Shown in pieces: positions 1 to 9,621 of a DNA stretch of 64,000 nt. A model generated the notes under the pieces. It was not told the DNA's origin. It ran no database searches and was given only the letters and a program-made list of their open reading frames with translations. Source of the DNA: Caloranaerobacter ferrireducens (GTDB lineage: Bacteria > Bacillota > Clostridia > Tissierellales > Thermohalobacteraceae); NCBI RefSeq assembly GCF_001730685.1, contig NZ_MDJR01000006.1:1-64000 (forward strand). Direction: 5' to 3'. A program made the position numbers and the translations under genes. How positions within the stretch are numbered: position 1 is the stretch's first letter; every line of letters starts with the position of its first letter.

Positions 1-54
1 GTCAAGAACTTTTTTTGCTTTTTTTCTTTTGCCTTTTCCTCAACGGCAAGAAAT

Positions 55-83
55 AATTTATCACAAAATTTTTCATTAGTCAA
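55..83 (-). promoter_or_regulatory. Sigma-A-type promoter firing off the left edge, possibly an rRNA operon
   Basis: On the minus strand a -35 box TTGACT (78-83) is followed after 17 bp by TAAATT (55-60), with AT-rich DNA upstream. The motif around the -35 (gtcaagaac on the plus strand, 79-87) recurs at 1-9, so a second tandem promoter may be cut by the window edge. In Bacillus lysS is followed by an rRNA operon, which fits, but no rRNA sequence is visible. Confidence 0.5.
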
Positions 84-111
84 GAACATTTTTCATAATA
101 TCAAATACATT

Positions 112-145
112 AAAAAGCTAAGAGTACTTCAACTCTTAGCTTTTT
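112..145 (-). terminator. Intrinsic terminator after lysS
   Basis: A perfect 14-bp stem (112-125 with 132-145) has a 6-nt loop, with A and T runs at the two ends. It lies just downstream of the lysS stop and could work in both directions. Confidence 0.85.
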
Positions 146-155
146 CTGTATCTAA

Positions 156-1637
<1,482 letters not shown>

Positions 1638-1653
1638 TTAATACACCTCCAAA

Positions 1654-2130
1654 TTACCTAGTTATCTCTAGTACCTCATACCTAATAACCCCATCTGGAA
1701 CCTGTACCTCTACTATTTCTCCTTTCTTCCTTCCAATTAGAGCTTCTCCTACAGGTGATTCATTAGAAATCTTTCCTTCATAAGGATCTGCTTCTGCTGA
1801 ACCAACAATAGTATATTCTATTTCCTCATCAAATTCTAAATCTTTAACCTTAACTTTAGTACCTATGCTTACTATCTCTAAGTTAATATCTTCATCGTCT
1901 ATAATTCTAGCTGTCCTTAATATCCCTTCTAATTTAGCTATTCTCTCTTCTAATTGTGCTTGTTCATTCTTTGCTTCGTCATACTCTGAGTTCTCACTGA
2001 TATCTCCAAAAGCAAGTGCATGCTTAATTCTTTCGGCTACCTCTTTTCTCCTAACTGTTTTAAGATACTCTAATTCATCTTCAATCTTTTTTAACCCTTC
2101 TACGGTTAAAACCACTTCTTTATCTGCCAC
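1654..2130 (-). CDS. greA: Transcription elongation factor GreA
   Basis: GreA rescues backtracked RNA polymerase by stimulating cleavage of the nascent RNA. The 158-residue protein has the N-terminal coiled-coil finger with the acidic tip ([16 protein letters not shown], about residues 42-57) and the C-terminal FKBP-like domain ending in [12 protein letters not shown]. Length is typical. The start is GTG (2128-2130) behind GGGGAG. It is first in a greA-lysS unit. The leader contains a hairpin (2204-2227) between the consensus promoter and the start codon. Confidence 0.96.
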   Translation of the reverse strand: MADKEVVLTVEGLKKIEDELEYLKTVRRKEVAERIKHALAFGDISENSEYDEAKNEQAQLEERIAKLEGILRTARIIDDEDINLEIVSIGTKVKVKDLEFDEEIEYTIVGSAEADPYEGKISNESPVGEALIGRKKGEIVEVQVPDGVIRYEVLEITR

Positions 2131-2203
2131 TTTGCTCTCTCCCCTTCATAACCAATTTTATCTAATTCTGATAATTTTTAATATTATCCATCTTAAATAA
2201 TAA

Positions 2204-2227
2204 GCACCGTAAATTTTTTTACAGTGC
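2204..2227 (-). promoter_or_regulatory. Hairpin in the greA 5' leader
   Basis: A 10-bp stem with one G-T pair (2204-2213 with 2218-2227) closes a short loop. In the minus direction it is followed by TTATTATTT, a weak U-tract. It lies about 20-45 nt after the expected start site of the promoter at 2253-2281, so it may attenuate greA-lysS. It could also be a weak terminator for the gene upstream. Confidence 0.5.
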
Positions 2228-2252
2228 CATACCCATCTTTTGTATGATGACT

Positions 2253-2281
2253 ATTATAATTTAGGTATATAACATTGTCAA
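2253..2281 (-). promoter_or_regulatory. Consensus sigma-A promoter for greA-lysS
   Basis: The minus strand reads TTGACA (2276-2281), exactly 17 bp, then TATAAT (2253-2258): a perfect match to the vegetative consensus, ahead of greA. Confidence 0.85.
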
Positions 2282-2330
2282 GAGGTTAATAAACTTATTA
2301 GTTCAAATTTTCATATAATTACAATCGTAC

Positions 2331-3290
2331 CTATACATGCCCAAAGAACATTTTTCTAGCTTCTTTAAACCTATATCTTTTATTGTTAATCTCAATTTTT
2401 ACCAAATCTCTAAAATTAAACATCTGTATATTTTGATAAAAATATGAAGGTATTTCTTTACTAAACTCATACCCTGATGGCAAACTTCTTATGTCTTGAT
2501 CCCTTTTAAATATAAAATCAGTTATTACTGCCGCTATTTTTTTCGTTTTATTTATTTCTTTAAATATTACTCTCTCAACACTAAAATCAAATATAATACT
2601 TTTGTCACAAATATCTGATACGTTTAATTTTAGATTATTATTCAGATTAACGATTATACTATATTTATTCAACTTTCTGATAGGTTTTATTGTTGTATAT
2701 ATAGAAAGCCCAATCTCATTTAGAATATCATCTGCTAATTCACTAATAAACTCTTTATCTTCTCCTAAAACTGTAATATATTTAAATTCCTTTGCAATTT
2801 CAAAAACCATATTCCTACTTACATCAGTACTATCGCTAATAATAAGAATCTCTTTGTCCTTAAATAAATTATATTTATCCTTAAGTAGTTTTTTTAAAGC
2901 GTATATTATCATCTTGCACTTCAAATCTCTACCATCACACACATTAATATTATATTTTTGTTGAATATATTCGATACTCTCACTATCAAGCAAATCAATT
3001 CTATATAGAAAAATTTTTTCTATATCTTCTAAATTTAAATAATTAATACTGTTAACTATTCTTTCAATAATTTCTCTATAGTTATCATCTTTATCTTCAA
3101 GAAAAATCCCTACTCCATATCCTTTTACTTCATTATTATTATTTATATATTTACATACAATTTTAGGTTTTATTTTTTTTTCAAGATTTAATAATATTCT
3201 ATCAGGAATAACTTTTATTATTCCTCTTTTAATAAATTTTCTATAATACTGTGGTTCTAAAATATAAACCCATTTACCCTTCCATATAAT
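2331..3290 (-). CDS. Rossmann-like hypothetical protein with an unclear start
   Basis: I do not recognise the family. The frame is open well beyond the TTG at 2993: it reads without a stop up to about 3300, adding residues such as KWVYILEPQYYRKFIKRG, so the protein is about 320 residues rather than 220. The stretch KDKEILIISDSTDVSRNMV suggests a beta-alpha Rossmann-type segment. No ATG, GTG or TTG lies in frame in the upstream extension. The best ATG (3296-3298) is one base out of frame across a run of six G (3291-3296). The left limit of the coding region is firm; 3290 is an in-frame ATT and only a placeholder. It is the last gene of a group with a quinate dehydrogenase-like gene and an HTH regulator. 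Confidence 0.6.
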   Translation of the reverse strand: MIWKGKWVYILEPQYYRKFIKRGIIKVIPDRILLNLEKKIKPKIVCKYINNNNEVKGYGVGIFLEDKDDNYREIIERIVNSINYLNLEDIEKIFLYRIDLLDSESIEYIQQKYNINVCDGRDLKCKMIIYALKKLLKDKYNLFKDKEILIISDSTDVSRNMVFEIAKEFKYITVLGEDKEFISELADDILNEIGLSIYTTIKPIRKLNKYSIIVNLNNNLKLNVSDICDKSIIFDFSVERVIFKEINKTKKIAAVITDFIFKRDQDIRSLPSGYEFSKEIPSYFYQNIQMFNFRDLVKIEINNKRYRFKEARKMFFGHV

Positions 3291-3304
3291 CCCCCCATAA
3301 ATTA

Positions 3305-4231
3305 TTAAACTAAAGCTTCCTCCTTATCATTCAAATACTCTATTCTTGGTTTGAATTCTAGAGTATCTAAAGCCTTATCGAAGTCTTCACTAGTCATTTC
3401 ATCAGGGTTTTTCCCTAAGAAAGCAACAATCATAGCTTCCATTACATTTGTACCAAATGATCTACCATTGAATTCAGGAGTAGTAGTCACTAATATCTTA
3501 ACTCCTCTATTTTTCATATCTTCTATGTCATATGAAGTTACAGTATTTGTTATTATAATTTTTCCTTCCATATTTTCAGGCATATATCTTTTTATATAAT
3601 TAAAATCACCAGCTATTATATCTGCCTCGTAGTAGTATTTAGAAAATTTACTGTCAACAGATTTGTTTTGTTTTTGCCCCGTAGGATATAACATTTCGAA
3701 TGGCATTTTAACAACTATTGGTGCAATTACTCTTGCTATATTATATAGTGTATTATATGATTTGATTTTTATAGGTATTCCTAAGGCAAATATAGCATCT
3801 CCATAAACCACATTGCTGCCAGCTTCCTGAAATGCCTCAGCCATACCGTATCTATCAAGTGCTGATGTAATAAGAACCTTCTTATCTTTCAAATTAATAA
3901 TATTATTTTCATTTATATATCTTATAGCTCTTCTCTCTAAAGTATCTTTTAAAAAAGTACCGTCTAGCATTGGAGTTTTTTTAGCAGCTGCTCTGATTGG
4001 AAGTGAATCCTTTATTATGTACCTTTTATCTTTACAAGTTAAATAAATATCTATTCCACCCATTCCAAAAGCATCAATATTACCATCTAATTCCTTAATC
4101 AGTTCTATAGCTTTATCTCTATCACCATCTGTACCAATTCTTTCTATTATAAAATCCTCTCCAAAAATATTTACCTCAACCCTATGATTCCTTTTAGATG
4201 AACCTAAACTAACACTTACTACTCTCTTCAA
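3305..4231 (-). CDS. Quinate 5-dehydrogenase-like protein
   Basis: The 308-residue protein resembles the clostridial family annotated as quinate 5-dehydrogenase, a Rossmann-fold family related to shikimate dehydrogenases. The N-terminus MKRVVSVSLGSSKRNHRVEV and the glycine-rich DAFGMGGIDIYL (about 54-65) look typical, as does a second Rossmann-like stretch LKDKKVLITSALDRYGMAEA near residues 114-133. Its true substrate in Clostridia is not known to me. It starts 5 bp after the HTH gene, so the two are probably translated from one mRNA. Enzymatic function is by family name only. Confidence 0.7.
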   Translation of the reverse strand: MKRVVSVSLGSSKRNHRVEVNIFGEDFIIERIGTDGDRDKAIELIKELDGNIDAFGMGGIDIYLTCKDKRYIIKDSLPIRAAAKKTPMLDGTFLKDTLERRAIRYINENNIINLKDKKVLITSALDRYGMAEAFQEAGSNVVYGDAIFALGIPIKIKSYNTLYNIARVIAPIVVKMPFEMLYPTGQKQNKSVDSKFSKYYYEADIIAGDFNYIKRYMPENMEGKIIITNTVTSYDIEDMKNRGVKILVTTTPEFNGRSFGTNVMEAMIVAFLGKNPDEMTSEDFDKALDTLEFKPRIEYLNDKEEALV

Positions 4232-4236
4232 AATAT

Positions 4237-4767
4237 TTACCCCCTGTCTTTAACTAATTTAAGAATATTTTCTATAGCTATCAAATCAATTTCAACATCT
4301 TCTGTCAAAGGAGATTGACCGATATCTATTGATATAATTTCTTTATCCAATAACTTATGTACTAGAGAATTTCTCATGTCAGAAAACAACGTAATAATTA
4401 AATCATAATTTCTTAACTCAGCTATAATATCCAATACCTTATTAAACAATTCTAATCCACTTTTATCTTGTATAAAGTTCCAGCGTTCTTCTTCTGACAT
4501 TAAAAAATTATATTCAACACCATATTTTAGACAAAGATTTTCTACTTCCTCCTTATTTTTTATCGGAAAACCAATTAAAGCTACACTCTTTCCCTTTCTT
4601 ATCTCCCCTAATCCTTCTAGTCTAGAAATAAATGTTCTATGAATCCCTAAAATATCTGCAACTTCCTGCTGTGATTTACCTCTTATTCTTAATTCAATAA
4701 TTTTATTAATATTTCTGTATATTTTATTTATATCTATTACCTTATCTCCAATTCTAACAATATCCAA
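4237..4767 (-). CDS. HTH transcriptional regulator, XRE-like
   Basis: The protein has 176 residues when started at the TTG (4765-4767) that follows a very strong SD (GGGGGAGGTGG). A longer frame upstream would translate that SD. A helix-turn-helix is visible as SQQEVADILGIHRTFISRLE in the first third. The rest (KSVALIGFPIKNKEEVENLC, then NYDLIITLFSDMRNSLVHKL) looks like an alpha/beta sensor domain with no known ligand. It is first in a unit with the quinate dehydrogenase-like and Rossmann-like genes. Two palindromes with TTGT/ACAA arms in its promoter suggest autoregulation. Confidence 0.75.
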   Translation of the reverse strand: MDIVRIGDKVIDINKIYRNINKIIELRIRGKSQQEVADILGIHRTFISRLEGLGEIRKGKSVALIGFPIKNKEEVENLCLKYGVEYNFLMSEEERWNFIQDKSGLELFNKVLDIIAELRNYDLIITLFSDMRNSLVHKLLDKEIISIDIGQSPLTEDVEIDLIAIENILKLVKDRG

Positions 4768-4787
4768 CGATCCACCTCCCCCATTTG

Positions 4788-4836
4788 TATTGTGCACAAT
4801 ATTGAATTCATACTTATATATTACCATTTTGTACAA
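4788..4836 (-). promoter_or_regulatory. Promoter and palindromic operators of the HTH gene
   Basis: A perfect 14-bp palindrome TATTGTGCACAATA (4788-4801) lies at the likely start site of a minus-strand promoter with -35 TTGTAC (4831-4836), an 18-bp spacer and -10 TATGAA (4807-4812). A second palindrome TTGTACAA (4829-4836) overlaps the -35. Both have TTGT/ACAA arms. Binding by the adjacent HTH protein is inferred. Confidence 0.6.
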
Positions 4837-4850
4837 TTTTTATAAAGAAA

Positions 4851-4874
4851 AAGATGGTAAAAACTAACCATCTT
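4851..4874 (-). terminator. Intrinsic terminator after dusB
   Basis: An 8-bp stem AAGATGGT/ACCATCTT with an 8-nt loop overlaps the dusB stop codon. In the minus direction it is followed by TTTTTCTTT. Confidence 0.8.
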
Positions 4875-5841
4875 ATAATTTCTCTAAGTATTCACTTAAT
4901 ACATCTATAATTTCATCTTTGTTATCAATAGTATTTATCCTTCTTCTCATATCTGCTGCATTATTCATGCCTTTAATATACCATCCAATATGTTTTCTCA
5001 TCTCTCTAACTGCAATCTTTTCTCCCTTCAAGTTAGTTAACAACTCAAGATGTCTTATCGCCATATCTATTTTCTCACGATTTGTTGGTGGCGGTATTTC
5101 TTCTCCATTTTCAACAAGTGCTACGGTTCTTTTGAAAATCCAAGGATTCCCCTGACTCCCCCTACCTATCATTACTCCATCACAACCAGTGTAATCAATC
5201 ATTCTCTTGGCATCCTCAGGAGTAAAAATATCCCCATTGCCCACAACTGGAATTGAAACATGCCTTTTAACTTCTCTAATAATATCCCAGTTTGCCTCTC
5301 CAGAATAAAATTGTTCTCTAGTTCTACCATGTACAACTACTAAAGCTGCTCCTTCATCTTCGATAATTTTAGCTATTTCTACTGCATTTATGCTTTTCTC
5401 GTCCCATCCCATTCTTATTTTTACAGTAACAGGTTTGTCTGATACTTTAACAACAGCTCTTACAATTTGTCTAACTATCTTTGGTTCCTTTAATAAAGCA
5501 CTTCCATCTCCATTTTTAACTATTTTAGGTGCAGGGCATCCCATATTTATATCAATAATGTCAATATCATCTTGTTTATTCAATATTGATGATACGACAT
5601 GAGCCATAATATCTGCTTCATGACCAAATATCTGCAGTGCTATTGGTCTTTCATTTTCATCTATCTTCATTAGTTCGTATGTTTTCTTATCTTCATAATA
5701 AAGACCTTTTGAGCTTATCATTTCACTGTAAACGAGACCTGCACCTAATTCACTGCAAATCAATCTAAATGCCATATCTGTAATACCTGCCATAGGAGCA
5801 AGAAAAACATTATTTTTTGTTTCAATATTACCTATTTTCAT
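4873..5841 (-). CDS. dusB: tRNA-dihydrouridine synthase (DusB type)
   Basis: An FMN enzyme that reduces uridine in the tRNA D-loop. The 322-residue protein has the TIM-barrel signatures APMAGITDMAFR (about 15-26), DINMGCPAPKIVKNGDGSAL (about 97-116, with the catalytic Cys in GCPAP), and GRTREQ and GNGDI for FMN and RNA binding. Length fits the DusB class. In Bacillus dusB lies directly next to lysS; here greA and the three-gene group lie between them. Confidence 0.95.
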   Translation of the reverse strand: MKIGNIETKNNVFLAPMAGITDMAFRLICSELGAGLVYSEMISSKGLYYEDKKTYELMKIDENERPIALQIFGHEADIMAHVVSSILNKQDDIDIIDINMGCPAPKIVKNGDGSALLKEPKIVRQIVRAVVKVSDKPVTVKIRMGWDEKSINAVEIAKIIEDEGAALVVVHGRTREQFYSGEANWDIIREVKRHVSIPVVGNGDIFTPEDAKRMIDYTGCDGVMIGRGSQGNPWIFKRTVALVENGEEIPPPTNREKIDMAIRHLELLTNLKGEKIAVREMRKHIGWYIKGMNNAADMRRRINTIDNKDEIIDVLSEYLEKL

Positions 5842-5866
5842 TATTTCACCTCATTTCTCCGTTCGT

Positions 5867-5892
5867 CAAAAAAGTAGCCTGATTAGGCTACT
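5867..5892 (-). terminator. Intrinsic terminator after coaX
   Basis: An 8-bp stem AGTAGCCT/AGGCTACT with a GATT loop is followed, reading the minus strand, by TTTTTT. It overlaps the coaX stop. Confidence 0.85.
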
Positions 5893-6655
5893 TGTTTCTT
5901 TCATATATTATTCTCAAACCTTCTAATGTTAATAACTTGTCTACTCTATTAATAGTTTTTGACTCACTTGCAATTAAAGTAGATAGTCCTCCCGTGCATA
6001 CAATATTTTTTACTTCTCCCTTTATCTCTTTTTTCATTCTTTCAACAATATAATCAACCATACCTACATAACCATATATTATACCTGACTGCATACTACT
6101 TACAGTATTTTTGCATATAACAGTTTTTGGCTTTATCAATTCAATTTTAGGTAATTTAGCTGCTCTTTGAAAAAGTGCTTCACTTGAGATTTTAATACCC
6201 GGTGCAATAGCACCCCCAAGATAATCTCCTTCTTCAGATACCGCACAAAAAGTTGTAGCAGTACCAAAATCGACTATTATCGTAGGTCCTCCATATTTTT
6301 CATATGCTGCAACAGCATTAACAATTCTATCAGCACCTACCTGTTTAGGATTATCATATCTAATATTCATTCCAGTTTTAATTCCAGGTCCGACTATAAG
6401 TGGTTCTTTATTGCAGTATTTTATTGACATAGCTTGTAATGAATACATAAGTGGTGGTACTACTGAAGATATTATAACAGCTTCAACTTCATTAAGTTTA
6501 AATCCATTATATTCAAACAATTGATTAATAAGCATACCATATTCATCTGAAGTTTTATTTTTATCTGTAGAAATTCTCCAATATTTTAATAAATTCTTGC
6601 CTTCATATACTCCTAATACAATATTCGTATTTCCAACATCAAATACTAATATCAA
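5888..6655 (-). CDS. coaX: Type III pantothenate kinase
   Basis: Phosphorylates pantothenate, the first step of coenzyme A synthesis. The 255-residue protein has the ASKHA-fold nucleotide motif [12 protein letters not shown] at its N-terminus, the pantothenate region [17 protein letters not shown] (about 104-120) and [14 protein letters not shown] for the second phosphate loop. I start it at the TTG of [11 protein letters not shown], which sits 6 nt after AAGGTG; the GTG three codons upstream is too close to the SD. In Bacillus coaX lies next to ftsH; here about 12 kb separate them. Confidence 0.94.
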   Translation of the reverse strand: MILVFDVGNTNIVLGVYEGKNLLKYWRISTDKNKTSDEYGMLINQLFEYNGFKLNEVEAVIISSVVPPLMYSLQAMSIKYCNKEPLIVGPGIKTGMNIRYDNPKQVGADRIVNAVAAYEKYGGPTIIVDFGTATTFCAVSEEGDYLGGAIAPGIKISSEALFQRAAKLPKIELIKPKTVICKNTVSSMQSGIIYGYVGMVDYIVERMKKEIKGEVKNIVCTGGLSTLIASESKTINRVDKLLTLEGLRIIYERNK

Positions 6656-6764
6656 AATATTCACCTTCTCCTTTGCTATTTATATACAATTTTTAAACAT
6701 AATTTACTTAGATTTTAGCAATTTTAAAGTCTTTATTCAATACTATTTAAATTTTATTAAATAT

Positions 6765-7748
6765 TTATACATATCCATATATTCCTCTTACTGATATCTC
6801 TCCTGATACTAACTTTTCAATCTGTCCATTTTCTTCTATTAATAATTCTCCTTGGTCTGTTATATCTATAGCTTTAGCATTTCTTTCCCCTTTATTAGTA
6901 ATGATTTTTATTTCTCTCCCTAGTAAAATCGAAGCTTCTCTACATATTTCAATCGAAGTTTTTATACTACCATATTTAATAAGCTCATTATAAAATCCCT
7001 CAAAATTATTAAGAACTTCAGCCACAATAAACTTTCTGTCTACATCATGTCCTATCTCAGCCTTAATAGAAGTAGCTATATCCTTTATTTCTTCAGGAAA
7101 TTCTTCTGAATTTATATTCACATTTATTCCTATACCTATAACTAAATAATTTATTCTATTAAGTTCTGCACTCATTTCTGTCAAAATACCACAAACTTTT
7201 TTACCATTTAACACTATATCATTTGGCCATTTTATATAAGCATCTAAACCTACTTTCTTAAGTGCCTTCCATACAGCAGCCGCTCCTATCTGAGTTACTT
7301 TCGAAGCATCTATTGGATTAATATCTGGCCTAAGTATTATAGACATCCAAATTCCCTTACCTTTTGGAGATACCCATTCTCGTCCTAATCGTCCTCTACC
7401 CATAGTCTGTTCTTCCGATATAACGACTGTACCCTCTTTTATACCTTCAGATGCTAATTGTTTAGCTTTAATATTTGTTGAATCTATACTATCAAAATAT
7501 ACTATTTTTCTGCCGATATAATCTGTTTTTAAGTATTCTGCAATTTCTCCATAAGTCAATATATCTGGTGTATAAGTTAACTTGTACCCTTTTCGTGTAA
7601 CTGAATCTATTAAATACCCTTCTTCTCTTAATTGATTTATATATTTCCATATTGCTGTTCTGCTTACATTTAAAGTATCACTAATACTTTGTCCAGAAAC
7701 AAACTTATTATTATTTTCTTTAAGTAGCTTCAAAATTTCATCTTTCAC
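6765..7748 (-). CDS. birA: Biotin-protein ligase with HTH domain (BirA)
   Basis: Attaches biotin to carrier proteins through biotinyl-AMP and, through an N-terminal winged helix, may repress biotin genes. In the 327-residue protein the HTH (SGQSISDTLNVSRTAIWKYI, about 18-37) is followed by the ligase domain with the biotin loop GRGRLGREWVSP (about 117-128) and KWPNDIVLNGKKVCGIL (about 172-188), and a C-terminal SH3-like part. The start is GTG after AAGGAGG. No palindromic biotin operator was seen in its own promoter region. The window encodes two likely substrates, the carriers MmdC and AccB. Confidence 0.96.
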   Translation of the reverse strand: MKDEILKLLKENNNKFVSGQSISDTLNVSRTAIWKYINQLREEGYLIDSVTRKGYKLTYTPDILTYGEIAEYLKTDYIGRKIVYFDSIDSTNIKAKQLASEGIKEGTVVISEEQTMGRGRLGREWVSPKGKGIWMSIILRPDINPIDASKVTQIGAAAVWKALKKVGLDAYIKWPNDIVLNGKKVCGILTEMSAELNRINYLVIGIGINVNINSEEFPEEIKDIATSIKAEIGHDVDRKFIVAEVLNNFEGFYNELIKYGSIKTSIEICREASILLGREIKIITNKGERNAKAIDITDQGELLIEENGQIEKLVSGEISVRGIYGYV

Positions 7749-7802
7749 TTTTTTTCCTCCTTAACAGAGCATTTATTAAGCACAATAATATTATATCATT
7801 TA

Positions 7803-7836
7803 CAAAAAAAAATATGGTAGTAATACTCCATATTTC
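7803..7836 (-). terminator. Terminator after the three carboxypeptidase-regulatory-like genes
   Basis: A stem of AATATGG/CCATATT, continued by AGT/ACT across a bulged T, is followed in the minus direction by nine T residues. It lies next to the last stop of the three-gene run. Confidence 0.8.
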
Positions 7837-8655
7837 CTAATAAACTGCTTTTACAACGTAACTACCATATGGTATATCTTCAAATTCATATTTACCAAAT
7901 TCATCAGTAAACCTAAAATCTATAGGGGTATATTTATCTTCATCTTCTACTTTATATAAAATAACTAATGCATCTTTTATAGGACTATTACTTTCATCAT
8001 AAATAGTACCATTAATTTTAGTTTTACTAACTCTATTTTTTAAAAATATGTCCGTTTTATAAATATCTTTCAAATCTTCTATGTCTAAAACTGCTTCATA
8101 AGGATAATATTTTGAATCATTTATAGCTAACTTGTATTTTCCTTTTACTATACTTGAAAATATAAATTGACCATATTCGTTTGTACAAGTATATTTATAA
8201 AGTTTTTCATTTTTAAATAATGTAACCGTAATATAAGCTATTGGTTTTTTATCTTTATCAAATACATGTCCTGTTATCAAAGTAGACCTATATGCTTCCT
8301 CTTCTAAAATGATGTTATATATGATACGTCTGGACTTTATATTTATATAGCAGCTTCTATGAGTTTTATAATCATTTTTTTCTGCTTCAATTCTAATTTT
8401 ACTATTTAATCTAACACCATTATATGTATAATATCCATCCTTGCTGCTATATACATAACCAATTATACTTCCACTTTCATCAACAAATTTTATCTTTACA
8501 TCTTCTAATGGACTACCTCTGTTGTCCCTTACATGACCATAAATCAAAGCATTATTGAAATATTTATTTTCTTCCAGATATAAATCTATCCTTATTTCAG
8601 GATTTTCCTTATTTACTTCTCTTGTTTCAGATTGCCCTAAAATATACTTTTCCAT
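7837..8655 (-). CDS. Carboxypeptidase-regulatory-like repeat protein, third paralog
   Basis: The protein has 272 residues from the ATG behind AGGTGAAATT. It contains three consecutive beta-sandwich units of the carboxypeptidase-regulatory (CarboxypepD_reg) type, each with a pattern of G-x-V-x-D, P-L/I-x-x-x-V-x-F and a G-x-Y/F near the end (for example TNEYGQFIFSS in the middle unit). The head ILGQSETREVNKENPEIRID matches the other two paralogs. There is no signal peptide, membrane segment or sorting signal. Such folds bind or stabilise proteins or polymers; the role here is unknown. It is last in the run and the most diverged of the three. Confidence 0.75.
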   Translation of the reverse strand: MEKYILGQSETREVNKENPEIRIDLYLEENKYFNNALIYGHVRDNRGSPLEDVKIKFVDESGSIIGYVYSSKDGYYTYNGVRLNSKIRIEAEKNDYKTHRSCYINIKSRRIIYNIILEEEAYRSTLITGHVFDKDKKPIAYITVTLFKNEKLYKYTCTNEYGQFIFSSIVKGKYKLAINDSKYYPYEAVLDIEDLKDIYKTDIFLKNRVSKTKINGTIYDESNSPIKDALVILYKVEDEDKYTPIDFRFTDEFGKYEFEDIPYGSYVVKAVY

Positions 8656-8712
8656 AATTTCACCTACTTTTTTATGTATGATAGGCATATAGATAAACTA
8701 TATGCCTTCTTA

Positions 8713-9603
8713 TTAAGCAGAGATTTCAGGTGCCTGTTTACTAGCTTTAATTTTATAATTTCCTTGTTCAACCTGTTCAAATAGATATAATCCTTCATCA
8801 TTAGTTTTAGTTACTCTAATAGGAACTAATATTTCTTTTCCATTTTCATCAATATCTACTCTAAATAATATTACAAATGCTCCTTCTATTGGTACTCCAT
8901 CTTTGTCCTTTATAATACCATTTATTGTTCCCTTTCTAGTTACTGGGTCAATTGGCATAGAAATAATAACATTTCTTACTTGATTTGGCTGATCTATTAC
9001 TACATTTATATCAACACTTGTATAACCTAATTTACTAGCTGATACATTATAAATACCTTGTGCTAAATCAAAGAAAATAAATTGACCATATTCGTTAGTG
9101 TAAGTGGTTTTTAATATTTGTGGGTTTTCTGGGTCAGTATTATCAATAAGTCTTACAATAGCACCTTGTAATGGCTGTCCTTGTTCATCTGTTATATCTC
9201 CTGCTATTAAGCTATTATTAGTGCTAGAAACTGGTGTAAGTGTAAAATTTCTCTCTATCTGCTGACCTGTCTGAATTGTGAAAGAAATACCCTGATTTAA
9301 ATTATAATTATCTTTAGTTGCAAAAATTAGATATTGTTCTCCTGGTGTTACATTATTAATTGTATAATCCCCATTTATATCCGTTATTGCATGATAAAGA
9401 GGGTTATATTTTGTATCAGTTATTTTAACAGTAGCCCCTTCAATCGGAGTACCATTTCCATCAACAACCTTTCCAAAAACAGTACCTACCTCTACTAAAA
9501 TGTTATCTTCAAGCTGTAAATCTATACGAATCTCTTCGCCTAAGTTAGTTAGCGAACGAGTTTCAGATTGCCCTAATTTATATAATTCTTTAAATTCAGC
9601 CAT
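8713..9603 (-). CDS. Carboxypeptidase-regulatory-like repeat protein, second paralog
   Basis: The 296-residue protein has the same architecture as its neighbours: a head (KLGQSETRSLTNLGEEIRID) and three Ig-like units at about 35-115, 125-205 and 220-290. The repeats share phrases such as GTPIEGATVKITD, GQPLQGAIVRLID and GVPIEGAFVILFR, so they arose by internal duplication. There is no export signal. It lies 18 bp downstream of the first paralog, so co-expression is likely. The function is not known to me; spore-layer or cell-envelope packing roles are only possibilities. Confidence 0.78.
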   Translation of the reverse strand: MAEFKELYKLGQSETRSLTNLGEEIRIDLQLEDNILVEVGTVFGKVVDGNGTPIEGATVKITDTKYNPLYHAITDINGDYTINNVTPGEQYLIFATKDNYNLNQGISFTIQTGQQIERNFTLTPVSSTNNSLIAGDITDEQGQPLQGAIVRLIDNTDPENPQILKTTYTNEYGQFIFFDLAQGIYNVSASKLGYTSVDINVVIDQPNQVRNVIISMPIDPVTRKGTINGIIKDKDGVPIEGAFVILFRVDIDENGKEILVPIRVTKTNDEGLYLFEQVEQGNYKIKASKQAPEISA

Positions 9604-9621
9604 ATTACCACCTCACAACAA

